DNA of 64,000 nt from positions 558,001-622,000 of the forward strand of contig NZ_CP065534.1 in NCBI RefSeq assembly GCF_015999465.1. Direction: 5' to 3'. Positions within the stretch are counted from its first letter, which is position 1, and every line of letters begins with the position of its first letter. Below are positions 10,877-19,832 of this stretch, in pieces. The notes beneath the pieces were generated by a model. It worked only from the letters and a program-made list of their open reading frames with translations. It did no database searches and was not told where the DNA came from. The position numbers and the translations under genes were made by a program. The stretch comes from Lonsdalea populi (GTDB lineage Bacteria > Pseudomonadota > Gammaproteobacteria > Enterobacterales > Enterobacteriaceae).

Positions 10877-10905
10877 CCAAACCACGCCTAATCGGCGTGG
10901 TTTGG
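10877..10905. terminator. perfect 12-bp hairpin between the Lrp-type gene and yitT
   Basis: CCAAACCACGCC and GGCGTGGTTTGG flank a 5-base loop. Neither side has a long T-run; the minus-strand side reads TGCGTTTGTT. It could be a terminator for the Lrp-type gene, an attenuator in the yitT leader, or an operator. Confidence 0.5.
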
Positions 10906-11059
10906 GCAATCTTCAAACAGTTCCAAGGCTAACGCATTGAAATCGCGAAGGGTTTAATTTGCACGAAACACGCATTAAATGGTTTTTTATCGTCGTGATG
11001 CGCGTAATATTTATCTTTGGTGCGTGATGTAACTGCCTGACTTGCGCCATAATAAAACA

Positions 11060-11548
11060 TTATGCCTTGATTTGGGGCAATAAGACCGTTGCCGCCATCA
11101 GACCGTTTTCCTTTAGGCGATTGAGCACCACCGAGGTTTTAAGGTGCGCCACGCTTTTGTTTTGAGACAGTATGTGGCTAATCAGTTCGCTCAGTCCGGG
11201 CAGATCCGCCACCGCGACTTTTAGCAGGTAGTCGGCGTCGCCGGTCATTTTGTAGGCGTCGATAATGGCATCCACTTCGCCCAGCATCTGATGGAAGCTG
11301 TTCACGCATTCCGGAGTGTGATTGATAAGGCGCACTTCGATCAATCCCAGCATTTCCAGCCCCACCGCGTCCGGCGCCAGCCGGGCGTGATACCCCAGGA
11401 TCAGCTGCGCCTGCTCAAGAGCGATGCGCCTTCGCGAGCACTGCGATGCGGATAGCCCAACCAGTCCGCTGAGTTCCTGATTGGTGAGCCGGCCGTTGGA
11501 CTGCAGCAGCGTCAGGATTTTCAGATCAAAGTCATCAATGTTGTACAT
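11060..11548 (-). CDS. Lrp/AsnC family transcriptional regulator
   Basis: The 162-residue product has an N-terminal winged helix-turn-helix (NGRLTNQELSGLVGLSASQCSRRRIALE, residues about 18-45) and a C-terminal RAM/AsnC ligand-binding domain (YKMTGDADYLLKVAVADLPGL, about 105-125). Start ATG 11548 gives MYNIDDFDLKILTLLQ, the usual family beginning; the open frame continues upstream 33 codons without family similarity. Such proteins respond to amino acids and often control a neighbouring gene. The nearest divergent target is the PheC-like gene, 322 bases away. No closer identity is claimed. Confidence 0.9.
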   Translation of the reverse strand: MYNIDDFDLKILTLLQSNGRLTNQELSGLVGLSASQCSRRRIALEQAQLILGYHARLAPDAVGLEMLGLIEVRLINHTPECVNSFHQMLGEVDAIIDAYKMTGDADYLLKVAVADLPGLSELISHILSQNKSVAHLKTSVVLNRLKENGLMAATVLLPQIKA

Positions 11549-11870
11549 GGTGAAGTTTACCGGGCAAAAGACGAGCTGACAGACTAACAGGTTTTTGCCG
11601 CTCCGAAAGCCTGCCGCCGTCCCGGCGACACGGGGCTGAATCGCCATGCATTTCAGGCGCGGCGTAAAGCGGAGATAGGAATGCGATCTGCGAGCGGTTT
11701 TCAGACGAAAACCTGGAGCATTATGCCAGGGACGATGAGTTTGGGAGCGCAGGATAGCGGATCACTCTTTGGCGGTTGGTGCGCATGCCGGAATGTGTCA
11801 TAAAGAGTGAAAAATTTTCACGTCGGCGCAAGCACGACGTCGCTCAACGTCAATAGTAAGGGTTAAATAA
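11549..11870. other. intergenic region between the Lrp-type and PheC-like genes
   Basis: 322 bases with no gene seen. It should contain the divergent promoters and, if the regulator acts locally, its binding sites. No clear hexamer pair or inverted repeat stood out. Confidence 0.4.
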
Positions 11871-12635
11871 ATGAAGACATGGTTCCCGCTGACTTTGTTG
11901 CTGGCTTCCGGCACCGCAAGCGCCGCATCGCATCTGGATAGCGTGCAGCAGCAGGGCGTGCTGAGAGTCTGTACCACCGGAGATTACAAGCCTTACAGCC
12001 TGCTGCGAGAAGACGGCGAATACGAAGGAATCGATATCGACATGGCGCAGTCGCTGGCCGCTAGTCTTGGCGTGAAGGTCGCCTGGGTGAAAACCACCTG
12101 GAAGACGCTGATGCCTGACTTTACGGCAGGGCGTTGCGATATCGCCGTCGGTGGAATTTCCGTGACGCTGGAGCGACAGAAAAAAGCGTTCTTTACGAAC
12201 AGGATTGATGTGGATGGAAAAATTCCGCTGGTGCGTTGCGAAGACAAAGCGAAGTATCAGACGATCGACCAAATCAACCGCCCATCGGTGCGTTTGATTG
12301 AACCTGCCGGCGGCACCAATGAGGCGTTTGCGCATGCCCATTTGCCCAAAGCGCAGTTGATGCTGCGTGATAACGTGACGATCTTCCAGCAGTTGGCGGA
12401 CGGCAAAGCGGACGTCATGATCACCGAGGCGTCGGAGGCGTTATATCAGCAGAAACACTATCCGTCGCTGTGCGCAGTGAATCCGGAGCAACCGTTGCAG
12501 TATGGCGAAAAAGCGTTTTTGCTGCCGCGGGACGACGCAAGTTGGAAGCAGTACGTAGACCAATGGCTGCACTTGACAAAATCCACCGGAGAGTATCAGC
12601 AGATTATGGGGAAATGGATTTCGGTAATGAAATGA
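11871..12635 (+). CDS. periplasmic cyclohexadienyl dehydratase-like protein (PheC family)
   Basis: A 254-residue secreted protein with a signal peptide (cleavage near SAA after residue 18) and a single periplasmic-binding-protein type II fold. The pattern matches Pseudomonas PheC as I recall it: GVLRVCTTGDYKPYS near the N-terminus, DIAVGGISVTLERQ, PAGGTNEAFA, the DNVTIFQQLADGKADVMITE segment and LLPRDDASWKQYVDQWLH. PheC converts arogenate or prephenate to phenylalanine or phenylpyruvate in the periplasm and evolved from an amino-acid binding protein. The glutamate in ITEASEA falls where the PheC catalytic glutamate is expected. The alternative is a plain amino-acid ABC binding protein, but no permease or ATPase genes accompany it. 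A strong terminator follows. Confidence 0.75.
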   Translation: MKTWFPLTLLLASGTASAASHLDSVQQQGVLRVCTTGDYKPYSLLREDGEYEGIDIDMAQSLAASLGVKVAWVKTTWKTLMPDFTAGRCDIAVGGISVTLERQKKAFFTNRIDVDGKIPLVRCEDKAKYQTIDQINRPSVRLIEPAGGTNEAFAHAHLPKAQLMLRDNVTIFQQLADGKADVMITEASEALYQQKHYPSLCAVNPEQPLQYGEKAFLLPRDDASWKQYVDQWLHLTKSTGEYQQIMGKWISVMK

Positions 12636-12706
12636 TAAACCAGTGATAGAGGTAAGTCAGATGGTTTAGGCTGAAATATGACCATTAGACCAGATTTTAC
12701 GCGATC

Positions 12707-12754
12707 GCATCGATAGCTAAATATAATGATATTTTAACTATCGGTGCTTTTTTT
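12707..12754 (+). terminator. intrinsic terminator after the PheC-like gene
   Basis: GCATCGATAG pairs with CTATCGGTGC (one G-T pair) across an AT-rich loop and is followed by seven T residues. Confidence 0.8.
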
Positions 12755-12875
12755 GTTCATATTTTTTGAACGTAGTCAGCAAATTAACCCAATTTTAACA
12801 GTGCTGTAACTGGACTATGATCTTTCACATCGAAGACAAACGTCGTCTTCTTAACATTATGTGAAGGATACTATT

Positions 12876-13127
12876 ATGAAAACCATCAATACCGTTATCG
12901 CCGCTGTTGTTCTTTCTACCGCTTCATTCGCCACGTTCGCTGCGACCGAAGTCAACCAATCTCAGGGCCGACCTATCGGTAGTGTTTCCGCGAGTGCGAT
13001 AAGCCTGGGCGACCTGCAGGCCAACCTCTCTTCCGCGGCAGATGCATCGGGCGCCAAGTCATTCCGCATCATCTCCGCGATGGACAGCAGTAACCACATC
13101 CGTGGCGTCGCCGAAATCTATAACTAA
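12876..13127 (+). CDS. small secreted YdgH/BhsA/McbA (DUF1471) family protein
   Basis: An 83-residue protein with a typical signal peptide (MKTINTVIAAVVLSTASFATFAA) and a roughly 60-residue DUF1471 domain: GRPIGSVSASAISLGDLQANLSSAADASGAKSFRI..., ending HIRGVAEIYN. Relatives in E. coli (BhsA, McbA, YhcN) affect stress resistance, biofilm and envelope properties. The ATG at 12876 is preceded by GTGAAGGATACTATT, giving a GAAGGA ribosome site; the frame has an earlier ATG at 12861 that would spoil the signal peptide. It is a monocistronic gene between terminators. Which E. coli paralogue it matches is not clear. Confidence 0.88.
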   Translation: MKTINTVIAAVVLSTASFATFAATEVNQSQGRPIGSVSASAISLGDLQANLSSAADASGAKSFRIISAMDSSNHIRGVAEIYN

Positions 13128-13195
13128 CTTCAGCGGTGGGGCACCTTCATAAGGTTGGCTGCTCATGAAACCTGCCGACGATAAACGCCTGATAA

Positions 13196-13227
13196 AAAGG
13201 CCCGCAATTCAATTGCGGGCCTTTTTT
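13196..13227. terminator. bidirectional terminator between the DUF1471 gene and alr
   Basis: An A-run, the GGCCCGCAA/TTGCGGGCC stem and a T-run lie between converging genes; it can serve both. Confidence 0.9.
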
Positions 13228-13252
13228 GCGCCCAGGTCAGGACGGAAAAAAT

Positions 13253-14338
13253 TCAAAACGGTTCATCCGTATAGACAATTTGGGTGCGGGACGTCAGGCG
13301 CGTCAGCAGCTCATAGGCGCTGACGTCATTTATCGCGGCCACGCTTTCGACCGGCAAATGTTTTCCCCACAGCTCGACTTCATCGCCGGCGCGATCCTGC
13401 GCGTCCGGCCCCAGATCCACCGTGATCATATCCATCGATACCCGACCCGCCAGCGGGACTTCGCGTCCGTTAATCCACACCGGCGTGCCGCTTTTTGCGC
13501 AACGGGGATAGCCGTCCCCATAGCCCATGGCGACCACGCCGAGTCGCGTATTGCGCGGGCTGATCCAGGTGCTGCCGTAGCCGACCGGTTCACCGGATTG
13601 ATGTTCGCGCACCGCAATCAGGTGGGATACCAAGCGCATTGCGGGTTGTAACCCCCAACGGGCGGCGTTGTCGCCGTCGAGCGGCGAGACGCCGTAGAGG
13701 ATGATGCCGGGACGAATCTGGTCGCGGTGCGCTTGTGGCCACAGCAGAATGCCGCCGGATGCGGCGATGGACTGCGCTCCCGGCTTACCCGCGGCAATGG
13801 CGTCGAACGTGGCTAACTGATGCTCGGTGACATCGATGTCCGGCTCATCCGCGCGGCAGAAATGACTCATGATGTTCACCGGTTGCACCACATTGTGGCA
13901 ACGGGACAGCCGTTGCCACAAGGCGTCGGCCTGATCCGGTTTTACGCCAAGACGGTGCATACCCGTGTCCAGCTTCATCCAGACCGTTAACGGACGCTCC
14001 AGCGTCGCCTGCTCCAGCGCTTCCAGCTGTTCAATGCTGTGGACGGCGGTTTCCAGACCCTCGGCCGCGAGCACAGGCAGATCCTGCGCGGAGAAAAAAC
14101 CTTCCAGCAGCAAAATGGGGTGGGTAATGCCGGCGGCGCGCAGGGCCAGGGCTTCGCTGAGGCGGGCGACGCCGAAGGCATCGGCATCGCTCAGCGTGCG
14201 GGCGGTTTCCAACGCGCCATGCCCGTAGGCATTGGCTTTGACAATCGCCACCAGGCGGCTGTTTGGCGCACGCTGGCGGATGACGTGCAGATTGTGTCGC
14301 AGAGCGCGGCGATTAATGACGGCGGTTGCCGTTTGCAT
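13253..14338 (-). CDS. alr: alanine racemase (biosynthetic)
   Basis: Alr is a PLP enzyme interconverting L- and D-alanine for peptidoglycan. The 361-residue product (E. coli 359) begins [17 protein letters not shown]. It has the PLP lysine in VKANAYGHG near residue 34, the [10 protein letters not shown] segment, and the C-terminal GYGDGYPR and [10 protein letters not shown] motifs. It is 18 bases downstream of dnaB on the same strand, the E. coli arrangement, and is probably co-transcribed with it. A shared terminator lies downstream. Confidence 0.98.
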   Translation of the reverse strand: MQTATAVINRRALRHNLHVIRQRAPNSRLVAIVKANAYGHGALETARTLSDADAFGVARLSEALALRAAGITHPILLLEGFFSAQDLPVLAAEGLETAVHSIEQLEALEQATLERPLTVWMKLDTGMHRLGVKPDQADALWQRLSRCHNVVQPVNIMSHFCRADEPDIDVTEHQLATFDAIAAGKPGAQSIAASGGILLWPQAHRDQIRPGIILYGVSPLDGDNAARWGLQPAMRLVSHLIAVREHQSGEPVGYGSTWISPRNTRLGVVAMGYGDGYPRCAKSGTPVWINGREVPLAGRVSMDMITVDLGPDAQDRAGDEVELWGKHLPVESVAAINDVSAYELLTRLTSRTQIVYTDEPF

Positions 14339-14356
14339 GCTCGTTCCCTTATCGCA

Positions 14357-15766
14357 TTATTCATCATCGTAGTGTGGCCCGGCGTAGTTATCGAACCGCG
14401 ACCACTGCCCGTTAAAGGTCAGGCGTACCGAGCCGATGGGACCGTTACGCTGTTTCCCAATAATAATTTCAGCGATGCCTTTCAGGTCGCTGTTCTCGTG
14501 ATAAACCTCGTCACGATAGATAAACATGATCAGGTCGGCATCCTGCTCAATGGAGCCGGACTCACGCAGGTCGGAGTTGACCGGACGTTTATCGGCGCGC
14601 TGCTCCAGACTACGGTTAAGCTGGGACAGTGCGATAACGGGCACTTGCAATTCTTTCGCCAATGCTTTGAGCGAGCGAGAAATTTCTGCGATTTCCAGTG
14701 TACGGTTTTCCGATATCGACGGCACCCGCATCAGTTGCAGGTAGTCGATCATGATCAGGCTAAGGCCGTCATGTTCGCGGAAGACGCGACGCGCGCGGGA
14801 ACGGACTTCCGTCGGCGTCAGGCCCGAGGAGTCATCAATGTACATGTTGCGTTTTTCAAGCAGCAGCCCCATGGTGCTGGAGATGCGAGCCCAATCCTCG
14901 TCGTCCAACTGACCGGTACGGATACGGGTCTGGTCGACGCGCGACAGCGACGCCAGCATACGCATCATGATCTGTTCGCCGGGCATTTCCAGACTGAAAA
15001 TCAGCACTGGTTTTTCCTGCGTCATAGCGGCGTTTTCGCACAGGTTCATGGCGAAGGTGGTTTTCCCCATCGAGGGGCGGGCGGCCACGATAATCAGGTC
15101 GGATTTTTGCAGGCCGGCGGTTTTCTTGTCCAGATCCTGATAGCCGCTGGACACCCCGGTGACGCCGTCGTGTGGGCGCTGATAGAGCTGCTCGATACGG
15201 GAAACGGTGTCTTCCAGAATACGGTCGATGCTTTTCGGGCCTTCGTCCTTGCTGGCGCGGTTCTCCGCGATTTGGAAGACGCGGGACTCCGCCAGATCCA
15301 GCAGATCTTCGCTGCTGCGGCCCTGCGGATCGTAACCGGCGTCGGCGATTTCATTAGCGACGGCGATCATTTCACGCACGACGGCGCGTTCGCGCACGAT
15401 ATCGGCGTAGGCGCCGATGTTGGCGGCGCTGGGGGTGTTCTTAGCCAGCTCGGCCAGGTAGGCGAAGCCGCCGGCGGAGTCCAGTTCGCCTTTCTGCTCC
15501 AGCGACTCTGAGAGGGTGATCAGGTCGATGGGCTTGCTCATCTCCAGCAGACGCTGCATTTCACTGAAAATCAGCCGATGAGCGCGATTGAAGAAGTCAT
15601 TGGTGACGACGCGTTCGGCTACGTTGTCCCAACGCTCGTTGTCGAGCATCAGTCCACCCAACACAGACTGTTCCGCTTCCAATGAATGTGGGGGGAGCTT
15701 GAGTCCTTCGACCTGACGGTCGCGAGGTTCTGCGGATTTATTGGTGGATCTTTTCTTCTCTGCCAT
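14357..15766 (-). CDS. dnaB: replicative DNA helicase DnaB
   Basis: DnaB is the hexameric 5'-3' helicase at the replication fork. With ATG 15766 the product has 469 residues (E. coli 471) and starts MAEKKRSTNKSAEPRDRQVE; the frame extends 24 codons upstream without similarity. The N-terminal primase-interaction domain (PPHSLEAEQSVLGGLM) is joined by a linker to the RecA-like ATPase with Walker A ARPSMGKTTFA and Walker B region LIMIDYLQLM, and the protein ends GQWSRFDNYAGPHYDDE. No intein or frameshift is present. It diverges from qorA, as in E. coli. Confidence 0.98.
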   Translation of the reverse strand: MAEKKRSTNKSAEPRDRQVEGLKLPPHSLEAEQSVLGGLMLDNERWDNVAERVVTNDFFNRAHRLIFSEMQRLLEMSKPIDLITLSESLEQKGELDSAGGFAYLAELAKNTPSAANIGAYADIVRERAVVREMIAVANEIADAGYDPQGRSSEDLLDLAESRVFQIAENRASKDEGPKSIDRILEDTVSRIEQLYQRPHDGVTGVSSGYQDLDKKTAGLQKSDLIIVAARPSMGKTTFAMNLCENAAMTQEKPVLIFSLEMPGEQIMMRMLASLSRVDQTRIRTGQLDDEDWARISSTMGLLLEKRNMYIDDSSGLTPTEVRSRARRVFREHDGLSLIMIDYLQLMRVPSISENRTLEIAEISRSLKALAKELQVPVIALSQLNRSLEQRADKRPVNSDLRESGSIEQDADLIMFIYRDEVYHENSDLKGIAEIIIGKQRNGPIGSVRLTFNGQWSRFDNYAGPHYDDE

Positions 15767-15885
15767 GAAGCGCGTTCTTACGGGTTGATTAATCAGAATG
15801 GAAGGGGGCATTGTATCTCTGAAAAGCGGGAATGGCACTCGCTGTCACCGCGAACCCCTAAATTGAGAAAGAATCTGGAGATCAT

Positions 15886-16869
15886 ATGGCTAAGCGCATT
15901 CAATTCAGCAGCCCCGGCGGACCTGAGGTGCTGGAACTGGTAGATTTCCTCCCCGCCGAACCGGCCCGGAACGAGGTACAGATCGAAAACCGCGCCATCG
16001 GCGTCAACTTCATCGACACCTATTTCCGCTCCGGGCTGTATCCCGCGCCGTCCTTGCCCTCCGGGCTGGGGAGCGAAGCGGCGGGGATGGTGGTCAAGAC
16101 CGGTGCCGACGTCACGACCCTGCAGGCGGGCGACCGCGTGGTCTACGCGCAGGGCGGGCTGGGCGCTTACAGTCAGGTGCACAATGTGGCGGCAGATAAA
16201 GTGGCGAAGCTGCCGGACGCCATCAGTTTCGAACAGGCGGCGGCCAGTTTCCTGAAAGGGCTGACGGTTTACTATTTGTTGCGAAAAACCTACGACGTGC
16301 AGCCGGGAGAAACCATTCTGTTTCACGCGGCGGCGGGGGGCGTTGGACTAATCGCCTGTCAGTGGGCGAAAGCGCTGGGCGTTCGTCTGATAGGAACGGT
16401 GGGGTCCGCGCAGAAAGCCGAGCTGGCGCAACAGGCCGGCGCATGGGCGACCATTAACTACCAGCAGGAAGACATTGCGCAGCGCGTGTTGGCGCTGACT
16501 GAAGGCAAGAAAGTCGGCGTGGTGTACGACTCCGTCGGGAAAGCCACCTGGCAGGCGTCGCTGGACTGCCTGCAACGACGTGGGTTGATGGTCAGTTTCG
16601 GCAATGCCTCCGGGCCGGTCACCGGCGTCGATCTGGGCATCCTCAACAAGAAAGGTTCGCTGTACGTCACGCGGCCGTCGCTGTTCGGCTACATCACCAA
16701 TCGAGAAGAGTTGGAGGAAGCGAGCGACGCGCTGTTCTCCCTGATCGCCAGCGGCGCGATTTCGGTGGAGGTGCCGAAAGCGCAGACATTCGCGCTAGCG
16801 GATGCGCGACAGGCGCATCTGGCGCTGGAAAGTCGTCAGACGCAAGGTTCTTGCCTGCTGATCCCCTGA
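15886..16869 (+). CDS. qorA: NADPH:quinone oxidoreductase QorA
   Basis: A zinc-independent medium-chain dehydrogenase that reduces quinones with NADPH. It has 327 residues, identical in length to E. coli QorA, starting MAKRIQFSSPGGPEVLELV. The N-terminal GroES-like domain is followed by a Rossmann fold with the NADP motif AAAGGVGLIACQWAKALG (about 147-165). It lacks the cysteines of zinc enzymes. A clean terminator follows. Its position beside dnaB and pspG matches E. coli. Confidence 0.96.
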   Translation: MAKRIQFSSPGGPEVLELVDFLPAEPARNEVQIENRAIGVNFIDTYFRSGLYPAPSLPSGLGSEAAGMVVKTGADVTTLQAGDRVVYAQGGLGAYSQVHNVAADKVAKLPDAISFEQAAASFLKGLTVYYLLRKTYDVQPGETILFHAAAGGVGLIACQWAKALGVRLIGTVGSAQKAELAQQAGAWATINYQQEDIAQRVLALTEGKKVGVVYDSVGKATWQASLDCLQRRGLMVSFGNASGPVTGVDLGILNKKGSLYVTRPSLFGYITNREELEEASDALFSLIASGAISVEVPKAQTFALADARQAHLALESRQTQGSCLLIP

Positions 16870-16899
16870 TACTCAGGGCGATCTGAGCCGGAGAGCACG

Positions 16900-16924
16900 A
16901 CGCCCGCTGAGCGGGCGTTTTTGT
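16900..16924 (+). terminator. intrinsic terminator of qorA
   Basis: The ACGCCCGC/GCGGGCGT stem with a 3-base loop is followed by five T residues, 31 bases past the qorA stop. Confidence 0.85.
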
Positions 16925-17281
16925 GTGTTCAGCCGGATGGGCTGCCCCGGATGGGGCCGAGGGAGGCAGTGAGGATTTGACCTAGCGTTAAACGGAGTGG
17001 TTGGATACGCTCCGCCGCCGGTGATGGGCGGCAGAAGCGCTGCGGATTTTCATCGCGCTGTCTGGTAGGGTACAGCGGCTTGTCGGGGGAGGTGCCTGTA
17101 CGGCGTCATTGTTATGTGTCCCGGCGTAGATGAAAACAGGATGCCGCCTGCGCGAACATGATCGCAACGCGCTGCGGCTAACAGGCCAAAAGCGTACCCG
17201 TTGGCGTCACGAAAAACCCATCGCTGACGCACAGTTTTAACGACGGAGTTTTCCTTTTTTCCTCTTTTGCCTCGCGTGGGG
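16925..17281. other. intergenic region between converging qorA and pspG
   Basis: 357 bases; no gene or repeat could be supported. Short frames here lack ribosome sites. Confidence 0.4.
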
Positions 17282-17506
17282 CTAGCGGTAATAGCGCCGG
17301 CGCTGTTTTCGCTGATAGCCGCGCCACATCCATACCGCGGCGACGGTCAGCAGCAGCCACGGCAGCATCTTGAATGCCATGACAAACAGACCGCCGAGCA
17401 GCATGAAGACGGTGGCGACCAGCAAAGCGGCGAGCACGCCCAGCAGCGATATCCCGGTCATCATTAGCATGATGAAGAAACCGATGATGAAGAAAATTTC
17501 AAACAT
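17282..17506 (-). CDS. pspG: phage shock protein G
   Basis: A 74-residue inner membrane protein with two to three hydrophobic segments: MFEIFFIIGFFIMLMMTG, the VSLLGVLAALLVATVFML-like stretch, and LPWLLLTVAAVWMW, ending in a basic tail RKQRRRYYR. PspG is an effector of the phage-shock response to inner membrane stress. Gene order qorA-pspG-dusA matches E. coli. A sigma-54 promoter lies about 75 bases upstream, consistent with PspF control. The ribosome site is AGGAGT five bases upstream of the start. Confidence 0.93.
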   Translation of the reverse strand: MFEIFFIIGFFIMLMMTGISLLGVLAALLVATVFMLLGGLFVMAFKMLPWLLLTVAAVWMWRGYQRKQRRRYYR

Positions 17507-17578
17507 GGCGTACTCCTGTCAGTGTGGTGCCGGGCGTGGCCCGGCGATTGTGGCGATCAACGCCCGACAGAAGGTATT

Positions 17579-17594
17579 ACAAGAAGCGTGCCAA
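17579..17594 (-). promoter_or_regulatory. sigma-54 promoter of pspG
   Basis: On the minus strand TTGGCACG-CTTC-TTGT matches the -24/-12 consensus (TGGCACG-N4-TTGC/T) with correct spacing. E. coli pspG is known to be sigma-54/PspF dependent. The element sits in the dusA-pspG gap, so pspG has its own promoter. A GCCGGGC/GCCCGGC hairpin lies in the leader. Confidence 0.85.
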
Positions 17595-17668
17595 CACAAA
17601 ATTGGCTTAACCTCTTGATTATACTTACAGGGTGAGAGGCATGAGACGGTGCGTCACGGCGAAAACCG

Positions 17669-18721
17669 CTAACTATTAGCGGATCCCACTGCGTCACGCG
17701 GCACCAGCGAGAGCGCCTTCTCAACGACGGACGCATCCGCGCCGGGACGATGAGCGTTTTCGCTCAGGTAGCGACGCCAGCGTCTGGCGCCCGGCACGCC
17801 CTGGAACAGCCCCAGAATATGACGCGTGATATGACCGAGATAAGCCCCCTGCGACAGCTCGCGTTCGATGTACGGATAGAGCGACTCGACCACGCTAAAC
17901 GGGTCTGGCGCGCTGTCCACGCCGAACAGCTCGCGGTCGACCTGCGCCAGCAGGCCGGGATTGTGGTACGCCTCGCGCCCCACCATGACGCCGTCCACAT
18001 GACGCAGATGCTCGTGGGCCTCCGCCAGCGTTTTGATGCCGCCGTTGAGGGCGAGGGTCAACGCGGGAAAGTCTTGCTTGAGCCTGTAGACGCGCGGGTA
18101 ATCCAGCGGCGGGATTTCGCGGTTTTCCTTCGGGCTGAGGCCCGACAGCCAGGCTTTACGGGCATGGACGATAAAGTTGTCGCAGCCGCCGCGCGTCGCC
18201 ACAGTGTCGATAAAATCGCACAGGAACGGATAGCTGTCCTGCTCGTCGATGCCGATGCGGGTTTTCACCGTGACGGGAATGCTCACCACGTCGCGCATCG
18301 CCTTGACGCAGTCGGCCACCAGCGCGGCATCCGCCATCAGGCACGCGCCGAAGCGGCCGTTCTGCACGCGGTCGGACGGACAGCCGACGTTCAGGTTGAT
18401 CTCGTCGTAGCCGCGAGCTTCGGCTAGCTTCGCGCACTGCGCCAGCGCGGCGGGATCGCTGCCGCCCAGTTGCAAGGCTACCGGGTGCTCCTCCTCGCTA
18501 TACGCCAGATAGTCCCCTTTACCGTGAATAATGGCCCCGGTCGTCACCATTTCTGTATACAACAACGCCTGACGGCTCATCAGCCGGTGAAAATAGCGGC
18601 AGTGGCGATCCGTCCAGTCCAGCATGGGCGCGACGGAAAACCGGCACAGCGGATAGGCGGCCTGCGCGTCGGAGGAGGTACGGGAATCTAACGGGTTTTC
18701 AGCTTTATTGTCTGGGTGCAT
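17669..18721 (-). CDS. dusA: tRNA-dihydrouridine synthase A
   Basis: DusA is an FMN- and NADPH-dependent enzyme that reduces uridines 20/20a in the tRNA D-loop. The 350-residue product has [20 protein letters not shown] near the N-terminus and the active-site region [23 protein letters not shown] with its catalytic cysteine (NVGCPS). [15 protein letters not shown] and the [13 protein letters not shown] phosphate loop follow. Start is the first ATG (18721); the first 20 residues are variable in the family. Confidence 0.96.
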   Translation of the reverse strand: MHPDNKAENPLDSRTSSDAQAAYPLCRFSVAPMLDWTDRHCRYFHRLMSRQALLYTEMVTTGAIIHGKGDYLAYSEEEHPVALQLGGSDPAALAQCAKLAEARGYDEINLNVGCPSDRVQNGRFGACLMADAALVADCVKAMRDVVSIPVTVKTRIGIDEQDSYPFLCDFIDTVATRGGCDNFIVHARKAWLSGLSPKENREIPPLDYPRVYRLKQDFPALTLALNGGIKTLAEAHEHLRHVDGVMVGREAYHNPGLLAQVDRELFGVDSAPDPFSVVESLYPYIERELSQGAYLGHITRHILGLFQGVPGARRWRRYLSENAHRPGADASVVEKALSLVPRDAVGSANS

Positions 18722-18791
18722 GTCTAAATTTTCTGGCGTGTGGAGGCTGTCTCAGCGCGTCGGTAAACGGCGTTCGACCGCGGGCCGAACG

Positions 18792-18813
18792 TATGTTGCA
18801 TCAATATAACATA
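18792..18813. promoter_or_regulatory. imperfect palindrome upstream of dusA
   Basis: TATGTT-N10-AACATA lies 71 bases upstream of dusA and 187 bases upstream of the gene at 19000. It could be an operator for either. It does not fit the Zur or LexA spacing. Confidence 0.25.
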
Positions 18814-18999
18814 AGGTTGCGTAAACTCGCGGATGCCGGGCGCAGAGAACGTGTAGGATGAAGCGCAGCCCCGGATCGATATTACATAAACGCGACGCGG
18901 AACGGCGCGGAACGCCGAAGGCATTGCTACACTCGCTGCGCCGGAGTCATGCGGGCAATACACGTTTTCAGAATGGTTTTTCATGCAATTGGGGGAATT

Positions 19000-19782
19000 A
19001 TGCAGTGTGATTTAATACTGGACGACGGTTTTTTCCGTCCTCTCTCGACCTACGTCGACGGCCTGCCTTTTCATCTGTTGCAACAGAATTTCACTTACGG
19101 CGTCTTTTCAAGCCGGCAGGACGAGGCGTCTGACGCCGCCGGTTACGAAATCTATCCCTATAAGGACCTATCTCAGGAACGCGCGGCGCTGCACCGCCAG
19201 CTGGCGACATGGCTCGCCGACGCGGACGTTTCGATGGTGGTCCTGTGGGCCAATCTGGGCGTCGCCCGGCAGGAAATTCTGCTGTACGAAATTCTGGTCT
19301 GGCTGGCCGAGACGCGTTGGGGCGATAAGGTCTCTGCACGCTGCGTGGATCTCGCCGAACTGCCTCAGCCCGCCTTCCAGGAAGGCACGGCGGCCTACTA
19401 TCAGCGGATTTATCGTGACTTCTCTCTGCCGCAAAATAACAATCCCCTCACGCCCGAGTTGACCGCCGGCGCGCGAAATACGCTGTCGTCGCTCTATCAC
19501 ACCGGTCACCTGATCGTCAGGCACAAAGACGTGCTGGCGGCGCTGCCGACCAATTTTTTCGACGAGGTGATCGTCTCCGTCGCGAGTAAGCACTATCAGC
19601 CGGTCAAGGTCCTCACCGCCAAGGTGATGCTGTCGCTGTGGGCGAAAGGCTACGCCGAGGTGGAAGATGTGGTCATTATGTCGCGCATTCTGTTTCTGGC
19701 CAGCCACGATCACCGGTTGCAGGTGCGAAAAAACATCTTCGACCAGAACCTGATTTCCAACGTCTATATCAAGCTGAAGTGA
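19000..19782 (+). CDS. uncharacterised 260-residue protein (possible DUF1835/DUF3658-like)
   Basis: I do not recognise this protein with certainty. Start ATG 19000 is chosen for the GGGGGAATT just upstream; the frame extends 17 codons further. It has no signal peptide or membrane helix and looks cytosolic. The first half (LILDDGFFRP, VVLWANLGVARQEILLYEIL, ARCVDLAELP) resembles the sugar-phosphate-like N-terminus of DUF1835 proteins. The second half (LIVRHKDVLAALPTNFFDEVIVSVAS, later ILFLASHDHRLQVRK) resembles the C-terminal DUF3658 pattern of an FDE-containing helix and a late RL motif. It lies between dusA and lysR, at the joint between two E. coli-like blocks. Function unknown. Confidence 0.75.
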   Translation: MQCDLILDDGFFRPLSTYVDGLPFHLLQQNFTYGVFSSRQDEASDAAGYEIYPYKDLSQERAALHRQLATWLADADVSMVVLWANLGVARQEILLYEILVWLAETRWGDKVSARCVDLAELPQPAFQEGTAAYYQRIYRDFSLPQNNNPLTPELTAGARNTLSSLYHTGHLIVRHKDVLAALPTNFFDEVIVSVASKHYQPVKVLTAKVMLSLWAKGYAEVEDVVIMSRILFLASHDHRLQVRKNIFDQNLISNVYIKLK

Positions 19783-19787
19783 CGGCG

Positions 19788-19820
19788 GCGTCCGGCGCGT
19801 TAAACGAGAAAGCCGGACGC
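19788..19820. terminator. possible terminator between converging genes
   Basis: A 9-bp GCGTCCGGC/GCCGGACGC stem has a 15-base loop but lacks a clear T-run on either side. Confidence 0.45.
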
Positions 19821-19832
19821 ATTCCGTGTGAC

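Noticed and set aside
14039..15511. 490-codon open frame on the plus strand across alr and dnaB
   Set aside because: It is antisense to two well-conserved genes, has no ribosome site and no protein-like pattern. Long antisense frames are expected at this GC content.
18792..18813. Zur-type operator at the dusA upstream palindrome
   Set aside because: The arms resemble TGTT/AACA, but the spacing is longer than the Zur consensus, and no zinc gene is adjacent.
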